From Streptomyces luteogriseus (GTDB lineage Bacteria > Actinomycetota > Actinomycetes > Streptomycetales > Streptomycetaceae), in NCBI RefSeq assembly GCF_014205055.1, contig NZ_JACHMS010000001.1:1612001-1676000 (forward strand): 64,000 nt of DNA, written 5' to 3'. A program made the position numbers and the translations under genes. Shown here piece by piece: positions 1 to 12,955 of the stretch (within the stretch, counting starts at the first letter, position 1; the number at the start of each line of letters is the position of its first letter). Below the pieces are notes generated by a model. The model saw nothing but the letters and a program-made list of their open reading frames with translations, did no database searches and had not been told where the DNA came from.

Positions 1-156
1 CTCGTCCTCGACGTCGTGGACGGGGCCTTCTACATGCACTGGCTGGGCGACGCGGAGGGCGACTTCGTCGTGGGGGTCACGTTCCGCCAGCCCCGGGTGG
101 GCGTGGCGGAGGAACGCCTGCGCGATCTCATCGCAGAGGTGCGCGTCCGCCACTGA
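1..156 (+). CDS. C-terminal end of an unidentified protein (partial)
   Basis: This is the last 51 codons of a gene that enters from the left edge, read in frame 1 and ending at TGA. Almost every third codon position is G or C, the signature of real Streptomyces coding sequence. The fragment is mildly acidic, with a predicted strand-rich stretch (VVGVTFRQPRVG) and a C-terminal helix rich in Glu and Arg. I do not recognise the family. It converges on the ATPase gene and the two overlap tail to tail by 29 bases. Function cannot be inferred from this piece. Confidence 0.6.
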   Translation, partial: LVLDVVDGAFYMHWLGDAEGDFVVGVTFRQPRVGVAEERLRDLIAEVRVRH

Positions 157-2428
157 CCGCGTCGCCCAGCTCGCGCAGCACCCGGTCGGCGAGCTGGGCG
201 AGCCTGTCCTGCGCCCTCTCACCCGGCTCCGTCGCCGTGGCGGGCAGGCCGCTCAGCGGGTCGGCGCCGCCCCGGTCCAGGCGGGGCAGCGACTCCAGCG
301 AGATCTCGAAGCCTCGGCAGATGGCGAACAGTTCGCCCTGGTCGCGTGCGACGGGCTCGGTGTCGCTGCCGGACGCGTCGGTCTCCCACCAGCCGACGAC
401 CGCCTCGCGGAACGCCCCGAGCAGTCTGCGGGCCAGTACGACCGCTCCCATGCTCCGCAGGGCGGAGTCGTCGACGAGCAGCCGGCGCGGGCGTGGGGGG
501 CGGCCGGCGGCGGTCCGGGCGAGGGGCACGAGGCTGAGCCGTGGCCCCTCCCCCTCCTCGAGCAGCCGGTCCAGCGCCTCCTGGGTTTCCCGGAAAGGCG
601 CCCGCACCGGCTCCGGCAGCCGCTGCCCCAGGGAACCGGCCGTCGGCGGCGGGGCGACGACACGCGGGTTGTCGAGACTGTGGTCGATGCTGTCGACGCG
701 TTCCAGGAGGGTCTTCTGCTGCCCTTGGATCACGTCCAGCCGGTGGGACAGCTTCTCCAGCACGGTGTTGTCCTGGCTCGCCCGCAGCCGCTCGGCGAGG
801 CTCTGGACACCGCTGCGCAGGGCGATGTCGAAGCGGGGGTCGTCGAGCACCAGGGGCATGGTCCCGGTGGCGTCGGCGACCTGTCGGCGCATCTGCCTGC
901 AGGCGTGGCCGTTGACCACGACCAGCATCTCGATACTCGTCGCCCCCGCGACGTCGCGCGCGTGGCCGAGGAAGCCCGCGATGTCACCCACGGCGGAGCG
1001 GGTCAGCAGCGAACGCACCGGCAGCAGGACGATCCAGGCCGTGCGGGTGACCTCGATCCAGCGGGGTTCGCCCGAGCCCGGTGGCCCCGGCAGGTCTCCC
1101 AGGTCACGCGGCGGCACGTTGTGCCACCACTGGTCGCCGGCGAGTACGCGTTCCAGCCGGCGTGCCGCCTCGCTCATCGGCCGCTTCTCGTGGGTGGTCC
1201 GGATCGCCTCGTGCACGGCCTCGATGTCGATCCTCGGACCGCCGCCGAGCGCGGCATGGTCCCAGGCTCCTTCGCAGATCCGCAGGATCTGCCGGGGGAC
1301 CCCGTCGGAGAGGGTCACGACCTGGGTCACGGCGGGGTCGGTGAACGGCGCGCAGGTCTTGTCCTGCGGCACGCGGCCCGAGCCGAGCAGGTGCTGTTTG
1401 ATCAGGTCCTCGGTCGCGGGGCGCTCCCAGCTGTCGAGCCACAGCGGCAGCACCCGCTCGTGCAGGGATGCGGGAAGTGAGCTCCAGAGGTCGGGCCGGA
1501 CACAGAAGACCAGCAGACCGCCCTGGTTGACATACCGGTTGACCAGCATCTCGAAGGCGTTGAGGAACAACGCCCGGTCCTGCGCCGTCCATTCGGCGAT
1601 CTTGTCGACCTCGTCCAGCACCAGCGCGTACGGCCGGTCGCTCTGGCCGTAGACGAGGCTGAACACCGCGAACGCTTCGAGGACGCCCTGGATGCCCTGG
1701 ATCGGCTGGGTGACGCCCCGCTGCTGGAGGGGAGCCGAGGGGGCCTCGCCGGACAGCCAGCGGAAGATGTCCGTCTGGTAGACCTGGTTGGGGAGCAGGG
1801 CGAGTGCGGTGGCGAAGGCCCGGTGGTCGGTGACGCCCCGCAGATGCCGGCGGAGGTGGCTGTGGATGAGCTCCTCGTCGAGGTCGAAGGCCCGCGCGAT
1901 CTTGTGCGGGTCCAGCCGCCGGTCCCTGAGGCCGCTCAAAAACTCGTCGCGGGCGCCTCCCAGCCGGCCCGTCTCGTCCTGTTCCAGCAGTTCCGCCGTG
2001 ACGTCCGCGTAGTAGTCGGTGATGGCCTGCATGAAGTCGGCCATGGCTTCGAGGTCGTCGCGGGGGCTCATGACGCGGTGCTGGAAGACGGACCGCATGT
2101 CCACCGAGGGCTGACCGATCACCCACAGCGCGGGCGTCGGGGTGCTCTGCCTCAGGACGTCCGTGACCTGGGCGGCGAGGTGGCTCTTGCCGAGGCCGAA
2201 CTCGCCGACCAGGGCGAGGACACGGCCCCTGGTCGAGGAGTCCCCGGTGTGCCGGAGGTAGCGCTGTACCTGTTCCATGAGCTGTTCGTTGATGCGCCTG
2301 CGCACATGGATGGGCGGACGCGGGGGGCCGGTACCGACCTGGGTGGTGTCGCCGAATCCCTCCAACTGGACGCTCGTACTGCCTCGGAAGGGGTTCTCCC
2401 CCGCGACCGGGAAGGCGTCAGGGCTCAT
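128..2428 (-). CDS. AAA/STAND-like P-loop ATPase with C-terminal coiled coil
   Basis: The 766-residue protein has a Walker A motif (GEFGLGKS, residues 75-82) and a Walker B motif (ALVLDEVD, 268-275). A strand ending in CVRPD (about 305-312) could be sensor 1, and a predicted winged-helix lid lies near 373-391. After about residue 430 comes an unassigned alpha/beta region, then a likely coiled coil (545-585) and a variable tail. I chose the ATG at 2428 because AGAGGA lies about 8 bases upstream; a TTG at 2470 and an ATG at 2461 lack such a site. Its start overlaps the end of the upstream ATPase gene by 11 bases, so the two are translationally coupled and probably work together. No Arg-finger-bearing partner or known effector domain was recognised. 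It could be part of a conflict (defence) system or a chaperone-like complex; the biochemical role is unknown. Confidence 0.72.
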   Translation of the reverse strand: MSPDAFPVAGENPFRGSTSVQLEGFGDTTQVGTGPPRPPIHVRRRINEQLMEQVQRYLRHTGDSSTRGRVLALVGEFGLGKSHLAAQVTDVLRQSTPTPALWVIGQPSVDMRSVFQHRVMSPRDDLEAMADFMQAITDYYADVTAELLEQDETGRLGGARDEFLSGLRDRRLDPHKIARAFDLDEELIHSHLRRHLRGVTDHRAFATALALLPNQVYQTDIFRWLSGEAPSAPLQQRGVTQPIQGIQGVLEAFAVFSLVYGQSDRPYALVLDEVDKIAEWTAQDRALFLNAFEMLVNRYVNQGGLLVFCVRPDLWSSLPASLHERVLPLWLDSWERPATEDLIKQHLLGSGRVPQDKTCAPFTDPAVTQVVTLSDGVPRQILRICEGAWDHAALGGGPRIDIEAVHEAIRTTHEKRPMSEAARRLERVLAGDQWWHNVPPRDLGDLPGPPGSGEPRWIEVTRTAWIVLLPVRSLLTRSAVGDIAGFLGHARDVAGATSIEMLVVVNGHACRQMRRQVADATGTMPLVLDDPRFDIALRSGVQSLAERLRASQDNTVLEKLSHRLDVIQGQQKTLLERVDSIDHSLDNPRVVAPPPTAGSLGQRLPEPVRAPFRETQEALDRLLEEGEGPRLSLVPLARTAAGRPPRPRRLLVDDSALRSMGAVVLARRLLGAFREAVVGWWETDASGSDTEPVARDQGELFAICRGFEISLESLPRLDRGGADPLSGLPATATEPGERAQDRLAQLADRVLRELGDAVSGGRAPLR

Positions 2429-3605
2429 CTCGTCGGTCCTCTTCGTCGTCAGGAAGCTCATTCGGTTCAAGACCGGCCGTCTCGGATGGGTCTTCCTCGG
2501 GGGCGTCCGGTTCCGACGGGCCCCCTCTGAGGAAGTCGTCCGGCTTCGGTTCCTCCTCGGCGAACCGGAGAACTATGCGACTTCGCCGCAAGTAGGCCTC
2601 GTCGGCCTGCAGTGCCTCGTCCGCCGCCTCACGCAGAAACGTCTGGAGCTTCGCGATGCTGACGAACACCCAGGGCGCCGGCTCGCACTCGAGCAGGTCC
2701 TCGTGAATATCGACCTTCGGGCTCGGGATATCCGGAAGCTCCATCCACAGCCGTAGATATCTGCCCCAGTCCTCCCGGGCGAGCCTTCCGGTCTTGAGGT
2801 GCGTGACACCCCGCAACTGGGTTTCATCGAAAATCAGATCGATCTCCTTTTCGAGACCGGTGTATTCCGTCTCGACGAAGAAGACCACCCCGCGGTCGGC
2901 CTTCTGGTGACAGAACCGGAGGAAGGCCCATCGGGAGTCCTGGTCCTCCCACTTGATATGCGGAATGATCACCGCGAGTCTTCGGCCCAATTGCGCCAGC
3001 GCGTCGGTGAGGGCGTGCCAGGAGTCGAAGTGGTCGGGCGAGTCGATCTCCGGGCCGCAGACTTCCGCGAATCCCGGTGTCTTCTTCAGCGCCTTGACGA
3101 CGGTGCGGAAGATGCGGTCGATCACCGTACTGAGCTCCGGCGCTTCCGTGTGTCCGCTGGGCGACGACTCAAGATCGCGCCCGTTGTTCCGCACCCCGGT
3201 GACCGGCACGACGCAGACCGCACCGGACGGCTCACGCCTGCACCATGGCTTCGAGCTCTCGTCCCGGGGCTCGGTGTCGGGCCGGTCGGCGTCGCCGTCC
3301 TTGGGCTCTTCCAGTCCCGAGACGAACTCATGGACGCAGCGGTGCAGGAGACTGCTTTTTCCGGTGCCGGGCAGTCCGCTCACCACGACCAGGTGCCCGC
3401 GTCCGTCCCGGTCCGGGGTGATGTTGCGCGCGACCTGCACCAGCTGGTTGCGGAAGGTGTGTACCGCCACGGGCACGTGTTCGAGTTCCACCCACAGGTC
3501 CTCGTGACCTTCGATGCACCACGGAACCAGTGGCTCGTACGGGAGCCACGGCGGTTCACCCCCCGCGGGAGGCGTTCCGAACATGTTGCAGTGGATGTAC
3601 GGCAT
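2418..3605 (-). CDS. P-loop NTPase partner of the downstream ATPase
   Basis: This 395-residue protein carries a clear Walker A (GLPGTGKS, residues 77-84). The strand where Walker B is expected (LAVIIPHIKWED, about 210-221) has no Asp directly after the hydrophobic run, so ATP hydrolysis may be altered. The N-terminus is Pro/Trp-rich. Residues 360-395 form an acidic, Pro-rich tail. The ATG at 3605 is preceded by GGGGGA, which supports this start over upstream in-frame Met codons. The gene runs directly into the next ATPase with overlapping ends. Codon third positions are visibly richer in A and T than in neighbouring genes (for example around 2700-2960), which hints at horizontal acquisition. 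No function is recognised beyond nucleotide binding. Confidence 0.68.
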   Translation of the reverse strand: MPYIHCNMFGTPPAGGEPPWLPYEPLVPWCIEGHEDLWVELEHVPVAVHTFRNQLVQVARNITPDRDGRGHLVVVSGLPGTGKSSLLHRCVHEFVSGLEEPKDGDADRPDTEPRDESSKPWCRREPSGAVCVVPVTGVRNNGRDLESSPSGHTEAPELSTVIDRIFRTVVKALKKTPGFAEVCGPEIDSPDHFDSWHALTDALAQLGRRLAVIIPHIKWEDQDSRWAFLRFCHQKADRGVVFFVETEYTGLEKEIDLIFDETQLRGVTHLKTGRLAREDWGRYLRLWMELPDIPSPKVDIHEDLLECEPAPWVFVSIAKLQTFLREAADEALQADEAYLRRSRIVLRFAEEEPKPDDFLRGGPSEPDAPEEDPSETAGLEPNELPDDEEDRRDEP

Positions 3606-3730
3606 GGTGTGTTCCCCCGAGGTCGTGCTCCCGGGCGTCCCGTCCCCTTGGATCGCCCGGTGTCGTACATGGTGTGCGGTGGCGCCGGGGTGCCGGCGAG
3701 GCGCGCGACGGACCCATGCCTCCCCCTGAC

Positions 3731-4927
3731 TCATCCGGGTTCCGGTTTCCATTCCTGGCTCATGGCCGCGGGAGCCTGCTGAGGCTCCGGTGCGGTGGAG
3801 AGGTCCTGCCGCCACCTGTCGACGCGGGCCCACTGGAAGGTGTGGTGGAGGAGGTTGACCGTCACGATCGCGGGTCCGACGACACCCACCGTGCCGGGGA
3901 ACCTCGGTTCCAGGGCGAGGGCGAGGAGGATCGCGGTGATGCCGTTCTGCTGACCGAATCCGAGATGGGCGAGATCCGGCCAGGTCAGCCGGGGGCGCAC
4001 CAGCCGGCTGATGAGCAGGGTGACGAGCAGCTGCGCGGCGAAGGCGCTCACGCCGAGGACGAGCCCTTCCCGCAGGAAGACCTCACCGGACGCGAGGACC
4101 ACGCCGAGGACGGCCGAGGCGGCGAGGAAGGCCAGGGCGACCGCCGTGTCGAGGCCCGCGCCGAAGCGGCCCAGGCGCACCAGCAGTCCGGTCAGGGCCA
4201 CGGCGAGGACCATCATGTCCTGCGCGGCGAACAGGATCAGCGCGACCACCAGCGCCAGCGCCACGACGTCGGCGGCCGGCCGCCGGGTACCGTGCCGCCG
4301 CCCGCGCCCGAGCCAGGCGGCGGCCGCCCACCAGAGGGCCGCCACCAGGACGAACAGTCCCAGGTTGAGGAGCAGATCGCCGAACACCGTGGCGGTGTCC
4401 GTGACGACCGAGCCGTCACCGGCCGGTCCGGCGCCGTACCGGACGGCGAGGGCGGAGAAGTAGAGCGTGAGCAGGACCGTCATGGGGTCGTCGAAGGCGG
4501 CCCAGACCGACAGGATCGCCTTGGCCCGCGGCGACACCCGGTCGCTCTTCTGTGTGGCGGCCACCGACAAGGGGTCGATCTGCGCCACGGCGATGCCCAG
4601 GACGAGGTATTCCGGCCTGTCGAAGGCCAGCACCATGACGGTGGCGATGAGTGAGGCTTTGACGAGGACGCCGACGGTGACGGCGACCAGGACGACCTTG
4701 AGGGAGCGTCTGACTTCGGCGAAGTCGATGTCGTGCGTACTGCCGTAGAGTCCGATCGCGAGAAGCAGTCCTGCGGCGTACTGGTATCCGGCCGCGTGCG
4801 AGAGGTTCTCCGGGTCGGTCAGCAACCCCAGGATCGCCCCGCCGGCCAGAGCGACACAGGCGCCCACGACGACACGCGGCAGGCCTGCGCTGGTTCTGCC
4901 TCGTAACCGGCTCAGTCCCAATGCCAT
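3731..4927 (-). CDS. Cation:proton antiporter, NhaP/CPA type
   Basis: The 398-residue integral membrane protein has about eleven to twelve hydrophobic segments. It carries family motifs around QIDPLSV and FDDPMTVL, in which the charged Asp residues lie in transmembrane segments, as in Na+/H+ and K+/H+ antiporters of the CPA superfamily. The role is exchange of monovalent cations for protons at the cytoplasmic membrane; the cation cannot be read from sequence. The C-terminus is a short Pro/Glu tail, without a TrkA-type regulatory domain. The start at 4927 follows a GGAG a few bases upstream. It is transcribed in the same direction as the two ATPase genes but separated from them by 125 bases, so it is probably an independent unit. 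Confidence 0.8.
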   Translation of the reverse strand: MALGLSRLRGRTSAGLPRVVVGACVALAGGAILGLLTDPENLSHAAGYQYAAGLLLAIGLYGSTHDIDFAEVRRSLKVVLVAVTVGVLVKASLIATVMVLAFDRPEYLVLGIAVAQIDPLSVAATQKSDRVSPRAKAILSVWAAFDDPMTVLLTLYFSALAVRYGAGPAGDGSVVTDTATVFGDLLLNLGLFVLVAALWWAAAAWLGRGRRHGTRRPAADVVALALVVALILFAAQDMMVLAVALTGLLVRLGRFGAGLDTAVALAFLAASAVLGVVLASGEVFLREGLVLGVSAFAAQLLVTLLISRLVRPRLTWPDLAHLGFGQQNGITAILLALALEPRFPGTVGVVGPAIVTVNLLHHTFQWARVDRWRQDLSTAPEPQQAPAAMSQEWKPEPG

Positions 4928-5481
4928 TGCTCCGTCCGCCCTGATATCGGGTTTCGTCGCGCGGCGTGGGTCCGGGAACCATGAGGTTCGTCATTGTCGT
5001 GGCAGCGCGGGTGGTTCATCATGCACCACACGCGTACCACCGCAGTCAAAGATCGGCTGACAAGCAACGCCTTCTCACCCCCCGTAGCTGCCCGCTCGAC
5101 AAGGCGCACCCAATTCAGCGTATCGGGATAGTCGCCCGTCGGGCAGGGGATCGACGCCTCTCTTGTTGCTCATACGGATCACCGGGCCCAAGGACGCCGA
5201 TCAGGCACGCACAGTACGCGGACGGGGGACGCCCGGGGGTTGACACCGGGCACCCGTTCACATTCCATCTGATCGGCGCCCCGGAATGGCAGGGAAATGC
5301 GCCGCTTCGTTCGAAAGTCGTCTCAGCACTGTGGACGGTCGGCCGCAACCACTCTGTGGTGGTGCCTGACCAGATCCGATTCAGGAGCGGCAGAGGGAGA
5401 TCGGGGCCACATTCCCGGCGAGGGCAAGGTCACAGCCGCCCCCTCTGCTGTTCGCTCGTGTCCGTGACCTAGCATCCGAGC
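4928..5481. other. Long intergenic region between divergent antiporter and mutA
   Basis: This 554-base stretch separates two divergent genes. Both strands show mixed third-position composition, so I see no gene. It is less GC-rich than the flanks. A consensus-like TTGACA lies at 5240-5245 on the plus strand, with TTCCAT 17 bases further on, which may be a promoter. No clear terminator or riboswitch was recognised. Confidence 0.5.
5470..5481 (+). promoter_or_regulatory. Probable -10 element giving leaderless mutA mRNA
   Basis: TAGCAT (5470-5475) lies exactly six bases before the mutA ATG, and there is no Shine-Dalgarno sequence in between. This spacing would place the transcript start at the A of the ATG. 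No good -35 hexamer is obvious. Inference from spacing only. Confidence 0.4.
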
Positions 5482-7292
5482 ATGACGGTCCTGCCTGACG
5501 ACGGGCTTGAGCTGGCCGGCGAGTTCCCTGACGTGCCCCATGAGCAGTGGCAGCGCCTTGTGGCGGGTGTGCTGCGCAAATCGGGCAAGGACGTCGAGGG
5601 GGCCGAGGCCGAGGAAGCCCTGTCCACCGCGCTGGAGGACGGGTTGCGCACCCGTCCCCTCTACACCGCCCACGACTCCGCGCCCGAGCCGGGCCTGCCC
5701 GGGTTCGCGCCCTTTGTGCGCGGCGGCCGCGCCGAGGGAAACACGGTCGGCGGCTGGGACGTACGGCAACGGCACACGGTGGCCGACCGTGACGCGGTGC
5801 TCGGGGACCTGGAGAACGGTGTCACCTCCCTCTGGCTGACGGTCGGGGTAGGCGGCATCGCGGTGCCGGACCTCGGCCGGGTCCTCGACGGCGTGTACCT
5901 CGACCTGGCACCCGTCGTCCTCGACGCGGGGTGTGATGCCGAGCCCGCCGCGCGGCAGTTGCTGCGGGTGTACGAGGAGCGGGGCGTCGCCCGGGACGCG
6001 GCGCGCGGCAATCTGGGCGCGGATCCGCTCGGGCACGAGGCCCGTACCGGCCGGCGGTGCGACACCGCGCCGGCGGCGGAGCTCGCACGGCTGTGCGCCG
6101 GGGAGTACCCGGGGCTGCGGGCGCTGACCGTGGACGCGCTGCCCTACCACGAGGCCGGTGGTTCGGCCGCCCAGGAGCTGGGCTGCTCGCTGGCCACCGG
6201 GGTGGCGTATCTGCGGGAGCTGGCCGGAGCCGGGCTGGACGTCGAACAGGCCTGTGCGCAGCTGGAGTTCCGGTATGCGGCGACCGCCGACCAGTTCCTG
6301 ACGATCGCCAAGCTGCGAGCCGCGCGCCGGCTGTGGGCCCGGGTGGCCGAGGTCTGCGGAGCGCCCCGGGCGGGGGCGCAGCTCCAGCACGTCGTGACGT
6401 CGCCGGTGATGATGACGCGCCGCGACCCGTGGGTGAACATGCTGCGCTCGACGATCGCCACGCTGGCCGCGGGGGCGGGCGGGGCCGACGCGGTCACCGT
6501 GCTGCCCTTCGACCACGCCCTCGGCCTGCCGGACGCCTTCGCGCGCCGCATCGCCCGCAACACCTCCACGATCCTCATCGAGGAGTCGCACCTGGCCCGG
6601 GTGATCGACCCGGCGGGCGGCTCCTGGTACGTGGAGCGGCTGACGGACGAACTCGCCCGCGCGGGCTGGGAGTTCTTCCAGGAGATCGAGCGTGCGGGCG
6701 GACAGGCCGCCGCCCTGCGCTCGGGGCGCCTCGGCCAGGACCTGGCCGACACGTGGCGGGCCCGGAGCGCCAAGCTCGCCAAGCGGCGCGAACCCATCAC
6801 CGGTGTCAGCGAGTTCCCGTTCCTGGCCGAGAAGCCGGTGGTGCGCCAGAGCGCGCCCGAGCCGCGGTCCGGCGGGCTGCCGAGGGTGCGCCGCGACGAG
6901 GCCTACGAGGCGCTGCGCGCGCGCTCCGACGCCCACCTCGCCGCGACCGGCGCCCGGCCGCGGGTCTATCTGGCCGCGCTGGGCCCTGCCGCCGCGCACA
7001 CCGCGCGGCTGACCTTCGCCGCGAACCTGTTCCAGGCCGGCGGCGTCGAGCCCGTCGCCGAGGGCTCCTTCGAGGACAGCGGCGCCACGGAGGTCTGTCT
7101 GTGCTCCAGTGACGCGCTGTACGAGGAGCAGGCCGAGGCCGAGGCCGCGCGGCTGAGGGCCGCCGGCGCCTCGCACGTGTTCCTCGCCGGGCGTCCCGGG
7201 CAGCACTCCGGTGTCGACGCCTACGTGTTCGCGGGCTGTGACGCCGTCGCCGTGCTGTCCGCCACCCTTGACCGCATGGGAGTTGCGTCCTG

Positions 7293-7293
<1 letters not shown>
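5482..7293 (+). CDS. mutA: Methylmalonyl-CoA mutase, small (beta) subunit
   Basis: The 603-residue protein is the catalytically silent partner of the adenosylcobalamin-dependent mutase that interconverts methylmalonyl-CoA and succinyl-CoA in propionate and branched-chain catabolism. It matches the MutA layout: a TIM-barrel region with a segment near residues 310-330 ([17 protein letters not shown]), then a degenerate cobalamin domain without the DxHxxG motif. The preceding sequence has no ribosome binding site and a -10-like hexamer six bases upstream, suggesting leaderless expression. The stop overlaps the mutB start by one base (TGATG), and meaB follows, so the three form one operon. Confidence 0.93.
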
Positions 7294-9463
<2,170 letters not shown>

Positions 9464-9467
<4 letters not shown>

Positions 9468-10456
9468 TCGATGTCGACGCGTATGTGAAGGGCGTGCTCG
9501 ACGGGAAACGGGCGATCATCGCCCGTGCCATCACACTCGTCGAGTCGACGCGGCCGCAGCACCGCGCGCTGGCCCAGGAACTGCTGACGGCGCTGCTTCC
9601 GCACAGCGGCCGGGCCCGGCGGATCGGCATCAGCGGGGTGCCCGGCGTGGGCAAGTCGACGTTCATCGACGCGTTCGGCACGCTGCTGACCTCGCTCGGG
9701 CACCGGGTGGCGGTGCTGGCCGTCGACCCGTCGTCCAGCCGTACGGGCGGTTCGATCCTGGGTGACAAGACCCGGATGGAGCGCCTGGCCGTGGACCCGG
9801 CGGCGTTCGTGCGCCCCTCCCCCACGGCGGGCACGCTGGGCGGGGTCGCGAAGGCCACCCGAGAGTCGATCGTGGTGATGGAGGCGGCCGGCTACGACGT
9901 GGTCCTGGTGGAGACGGTCGGTGTCGGCCAGTCCGAGACGGCCGTGGCGAACATGGTCGACACCTTCCTGCTCCTCACCCTCGCGCGCACGGGCGACCAG
10001 CTCCAGGGCATCAAGAAGGGCGTGCTGGAGCTCGCCGACGTGATCGCCGTCAACAAGGCGGACGGGCCGCACGAGCGCGACGCCCGTGCCGCCGCGCGGG
10101 AGCTGGCGGGCGCGCTGCGCCTGATGCACGGCAAGGACGCGTTCTGGACCCCGCCGGTGCTGCACTGCAGCGCCCGCGAGTCGACCGGCCTGGACGCGCT
10201 GTGGGAGCGCCTGGAGCAGCACCGCACGCTGCTGGACTCCACGGGCCGCCTCACCGCGAAGCGCCGCGACCAGCAGGTCGACTGGACCTGGACCATGGTC
10301 CGCGACGAACTCCTCGGCCGTCTGCACGCCGACCCGGCGGTACGGGCGCTGGCGCCGGTGCTGGAGCAGCGGGTCAGGGAGGGCGAGCTCACCCCGACGC
10401 TGGCCGCCGAGCGGATCCTCGGGGCGCTCGGCGGCTCCGAGGCAGCGGGTTCCTGA
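9464..10456 (+). CDS. meaB: Mutase-associated G-protein chaperone MeaB
   Basis: The 330-residue GTPase of the MeaB/ArgK family protects and reactivates methylmalonyl-CoA mutase. It has the P-loop GVPGVGKS (residues 58-65) and a following conserved segment, [24 protein letters not shown] guanine-specificity motif lies further on. I start it at the GTG at 9464, which overlaps the mutB stop as GTGA; this fits the family N-terminus and removes a spurious long extension. The position directly behind mutA-mutB makes the partner clear. Confidence 0.93.
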
Positions 10457-10473
10457 AGCGGTAGCAACCGGGC

Positions 10474-10547
10474 CGGACATGTTCCGGGACGTCGATGTCC
10501 CGGCACGGCGGCGTTCCGGCACGGCGGCGTTCCGGAACGACGATTCC
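10474..10547. repeat. Degenerate 16-bp tandem repeat upstream of argG
   Basis: Two identical copies of CGGCACGGCGGCGTTC stand head to tail (10501-10516 and 10517-10532). They are flanked by diverged copies at 10485-10500 (CGGGACGTCGATGTCC) and 10533-10547 (CGGAACGACGATTCC), and a partial one at 10474-10484. The array fills the space between meaB and the argG promoter. Confidence 0.75.
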
Positions 10548-10558
10548 GCATATCCGGC

Positions 10559-12048
<1,490 letters not shown>

Positions 12049-12061
12049 CCCCACGGCACCG

Positions 12062-12100
12062 CGAGAGGCCGGCCCGACGGGATGTCGGGCCGGCCTCTCG
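12062..12100. terminator. Bidirectional terminator between argG and the peptidase gene
   Basis: A perfect 17-bp stem (arms 12062-12078 and 12084-12100) with a five-base loop sits between the convergent genes. There is no U-tract, as is usual in Streptomyces. Confidence 0.85.
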
Positions 12101-12105
12101 GCGTC

Positions 12106-12795
12106 CTACCGGTCGAGGGCCGCCGCGCCCTCGGTGGACACCTCGTCCGGCAGGCATCCGTCGACCCCCAGCTCCTGCCCCAGGGTGAAGGCGTCGACCC
12201 GCTCGGAGGCGCTCCCGTGGTCCCCTTCCTTCGTCCAGGGGGTCTTGTCGGCGTCACGGACGAGGGCCGTGTACACCTCGTCGACGTCCCCCGCCTCGAA
12301 GACGACCGTTCCGTCCTGCGCGGCACCCTCGAGTTCCGCGCCCGCCAGGCAGTCCGCCTGCAATTCGGCGTCCATGGTCTGCAGTTGGGCGTCGAGGCGG
12401 TTCTGTATCGCGTGACCCCACTCGTGCGCGACGACCAGATACACGAACGCGTCTCCGTACCGGTAGCCGAACCGCATGAGGTCGGTGTCCCAGGCGACGT
12501 AGTCCTCGGCCGTGGCACAGTATTGGGCGTTGTCGTCGTCCAGCGGTTCCCCGCCGCAGGTGGGGACGTCCGCGGAAGCGCCGTCGTACTCACCCAGGAC
12601 CGTGGGCGGGACGTACGTCTGCGTGAAGAACTCGGACCAGTGGGCGTCCCAGTAGGCGTCGACGCCCTGCACGGCCGTTTCGATGTCCTGGCCCATGTCG
12701 TCACGCGCGGGGGCCCCATACGCATAACCACCTGAAACCGCCAGCACAGCAATGGCGAGCACTGCGCACACGCGCATCCGAAGCTGATGGGTCAT
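12106..12795 (-). CDS. Secreted neutral zinc metallopeptidase
   Basis: The 229-residue protein begins with a signal peptide (hydrophobic residues about 9-24, then AYGAPA). It has the zinc motif HEWGH (124-128) and a downstream ELQAD (144-148) that would supply the third ligand, as in the YpfJ-type neutral zinc metallopeptidases. Four Cys residues (80, 93, 149, 214) may form disulfides outside the cell. The start is supported by GGAG six bases upstream. The substrate is unknown. It converges on argG and is monocistronic. Confidence 0.82.
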   Translation of the reverse strand: MTHQLRMRVCAVLAIAVLAVSGGYAYGAPARDDMGQDIETAVQGVDAYWDAHWSEFFTQTYVPPTVLGEYDGASADVPTCGGEPLDDDNAQYCATAEDYVAWDTDLMRFGYRYGDAFVYLVVAHEWGHAIQNRLDAQLQTMDAELQADCLAGAELEGAAQDGTVVFEAGDVDEVYTALVRDADKTPWTKEGDHGSASERVDAFTLGQELGVDGCLPDEVSTEGAAALDR

Positions 12796-12917
12796 GGTCG
12801 ACTCCGCAACTAGCCGGTGTCGCAGCGCGGCTGCGTCGTTCCGCCGCGTGCCAGGCGTTGTCTGATCCCTCTCCTACCAGTCAACGCCGGTACCGAGCCG
12901 ACCGCACCCCCGGACGG

Positions 12918-12953
12918 CCGGTGCCCCGCCGGCCCGTACCGGCGGGGCACCGG
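12918..12953. terminator. Terminator of pntAB
   Basis: A perfect 15-bp stem (12918-12932 with 12939-12953) and six-base loop lies two bases beyond the pntB stop codon. Confidence 0.85.
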
Positions 12954-12955
12954 GC

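Noticed and set aside
4966-5472. Open frame of 168 codons in the antiporter-mutA spacer
   Set aside because: Third-position composition is not that of a Streptomyces gene, there is no ribosome binding site, and the product resembles nothing.
5323-7206. Long open frame antisense to mutA (627 codons)
   Set aside because: It mirrors the high-GC third positions of mutA on the other strand; mutA itself is unmistakable and no family resemblance is seen in the antisense product.
10474-10547. CRISPR-like array
   Set aside because: The 16-bp units are directly adjacent without unique spacers, so it is a simple tandem repeat.
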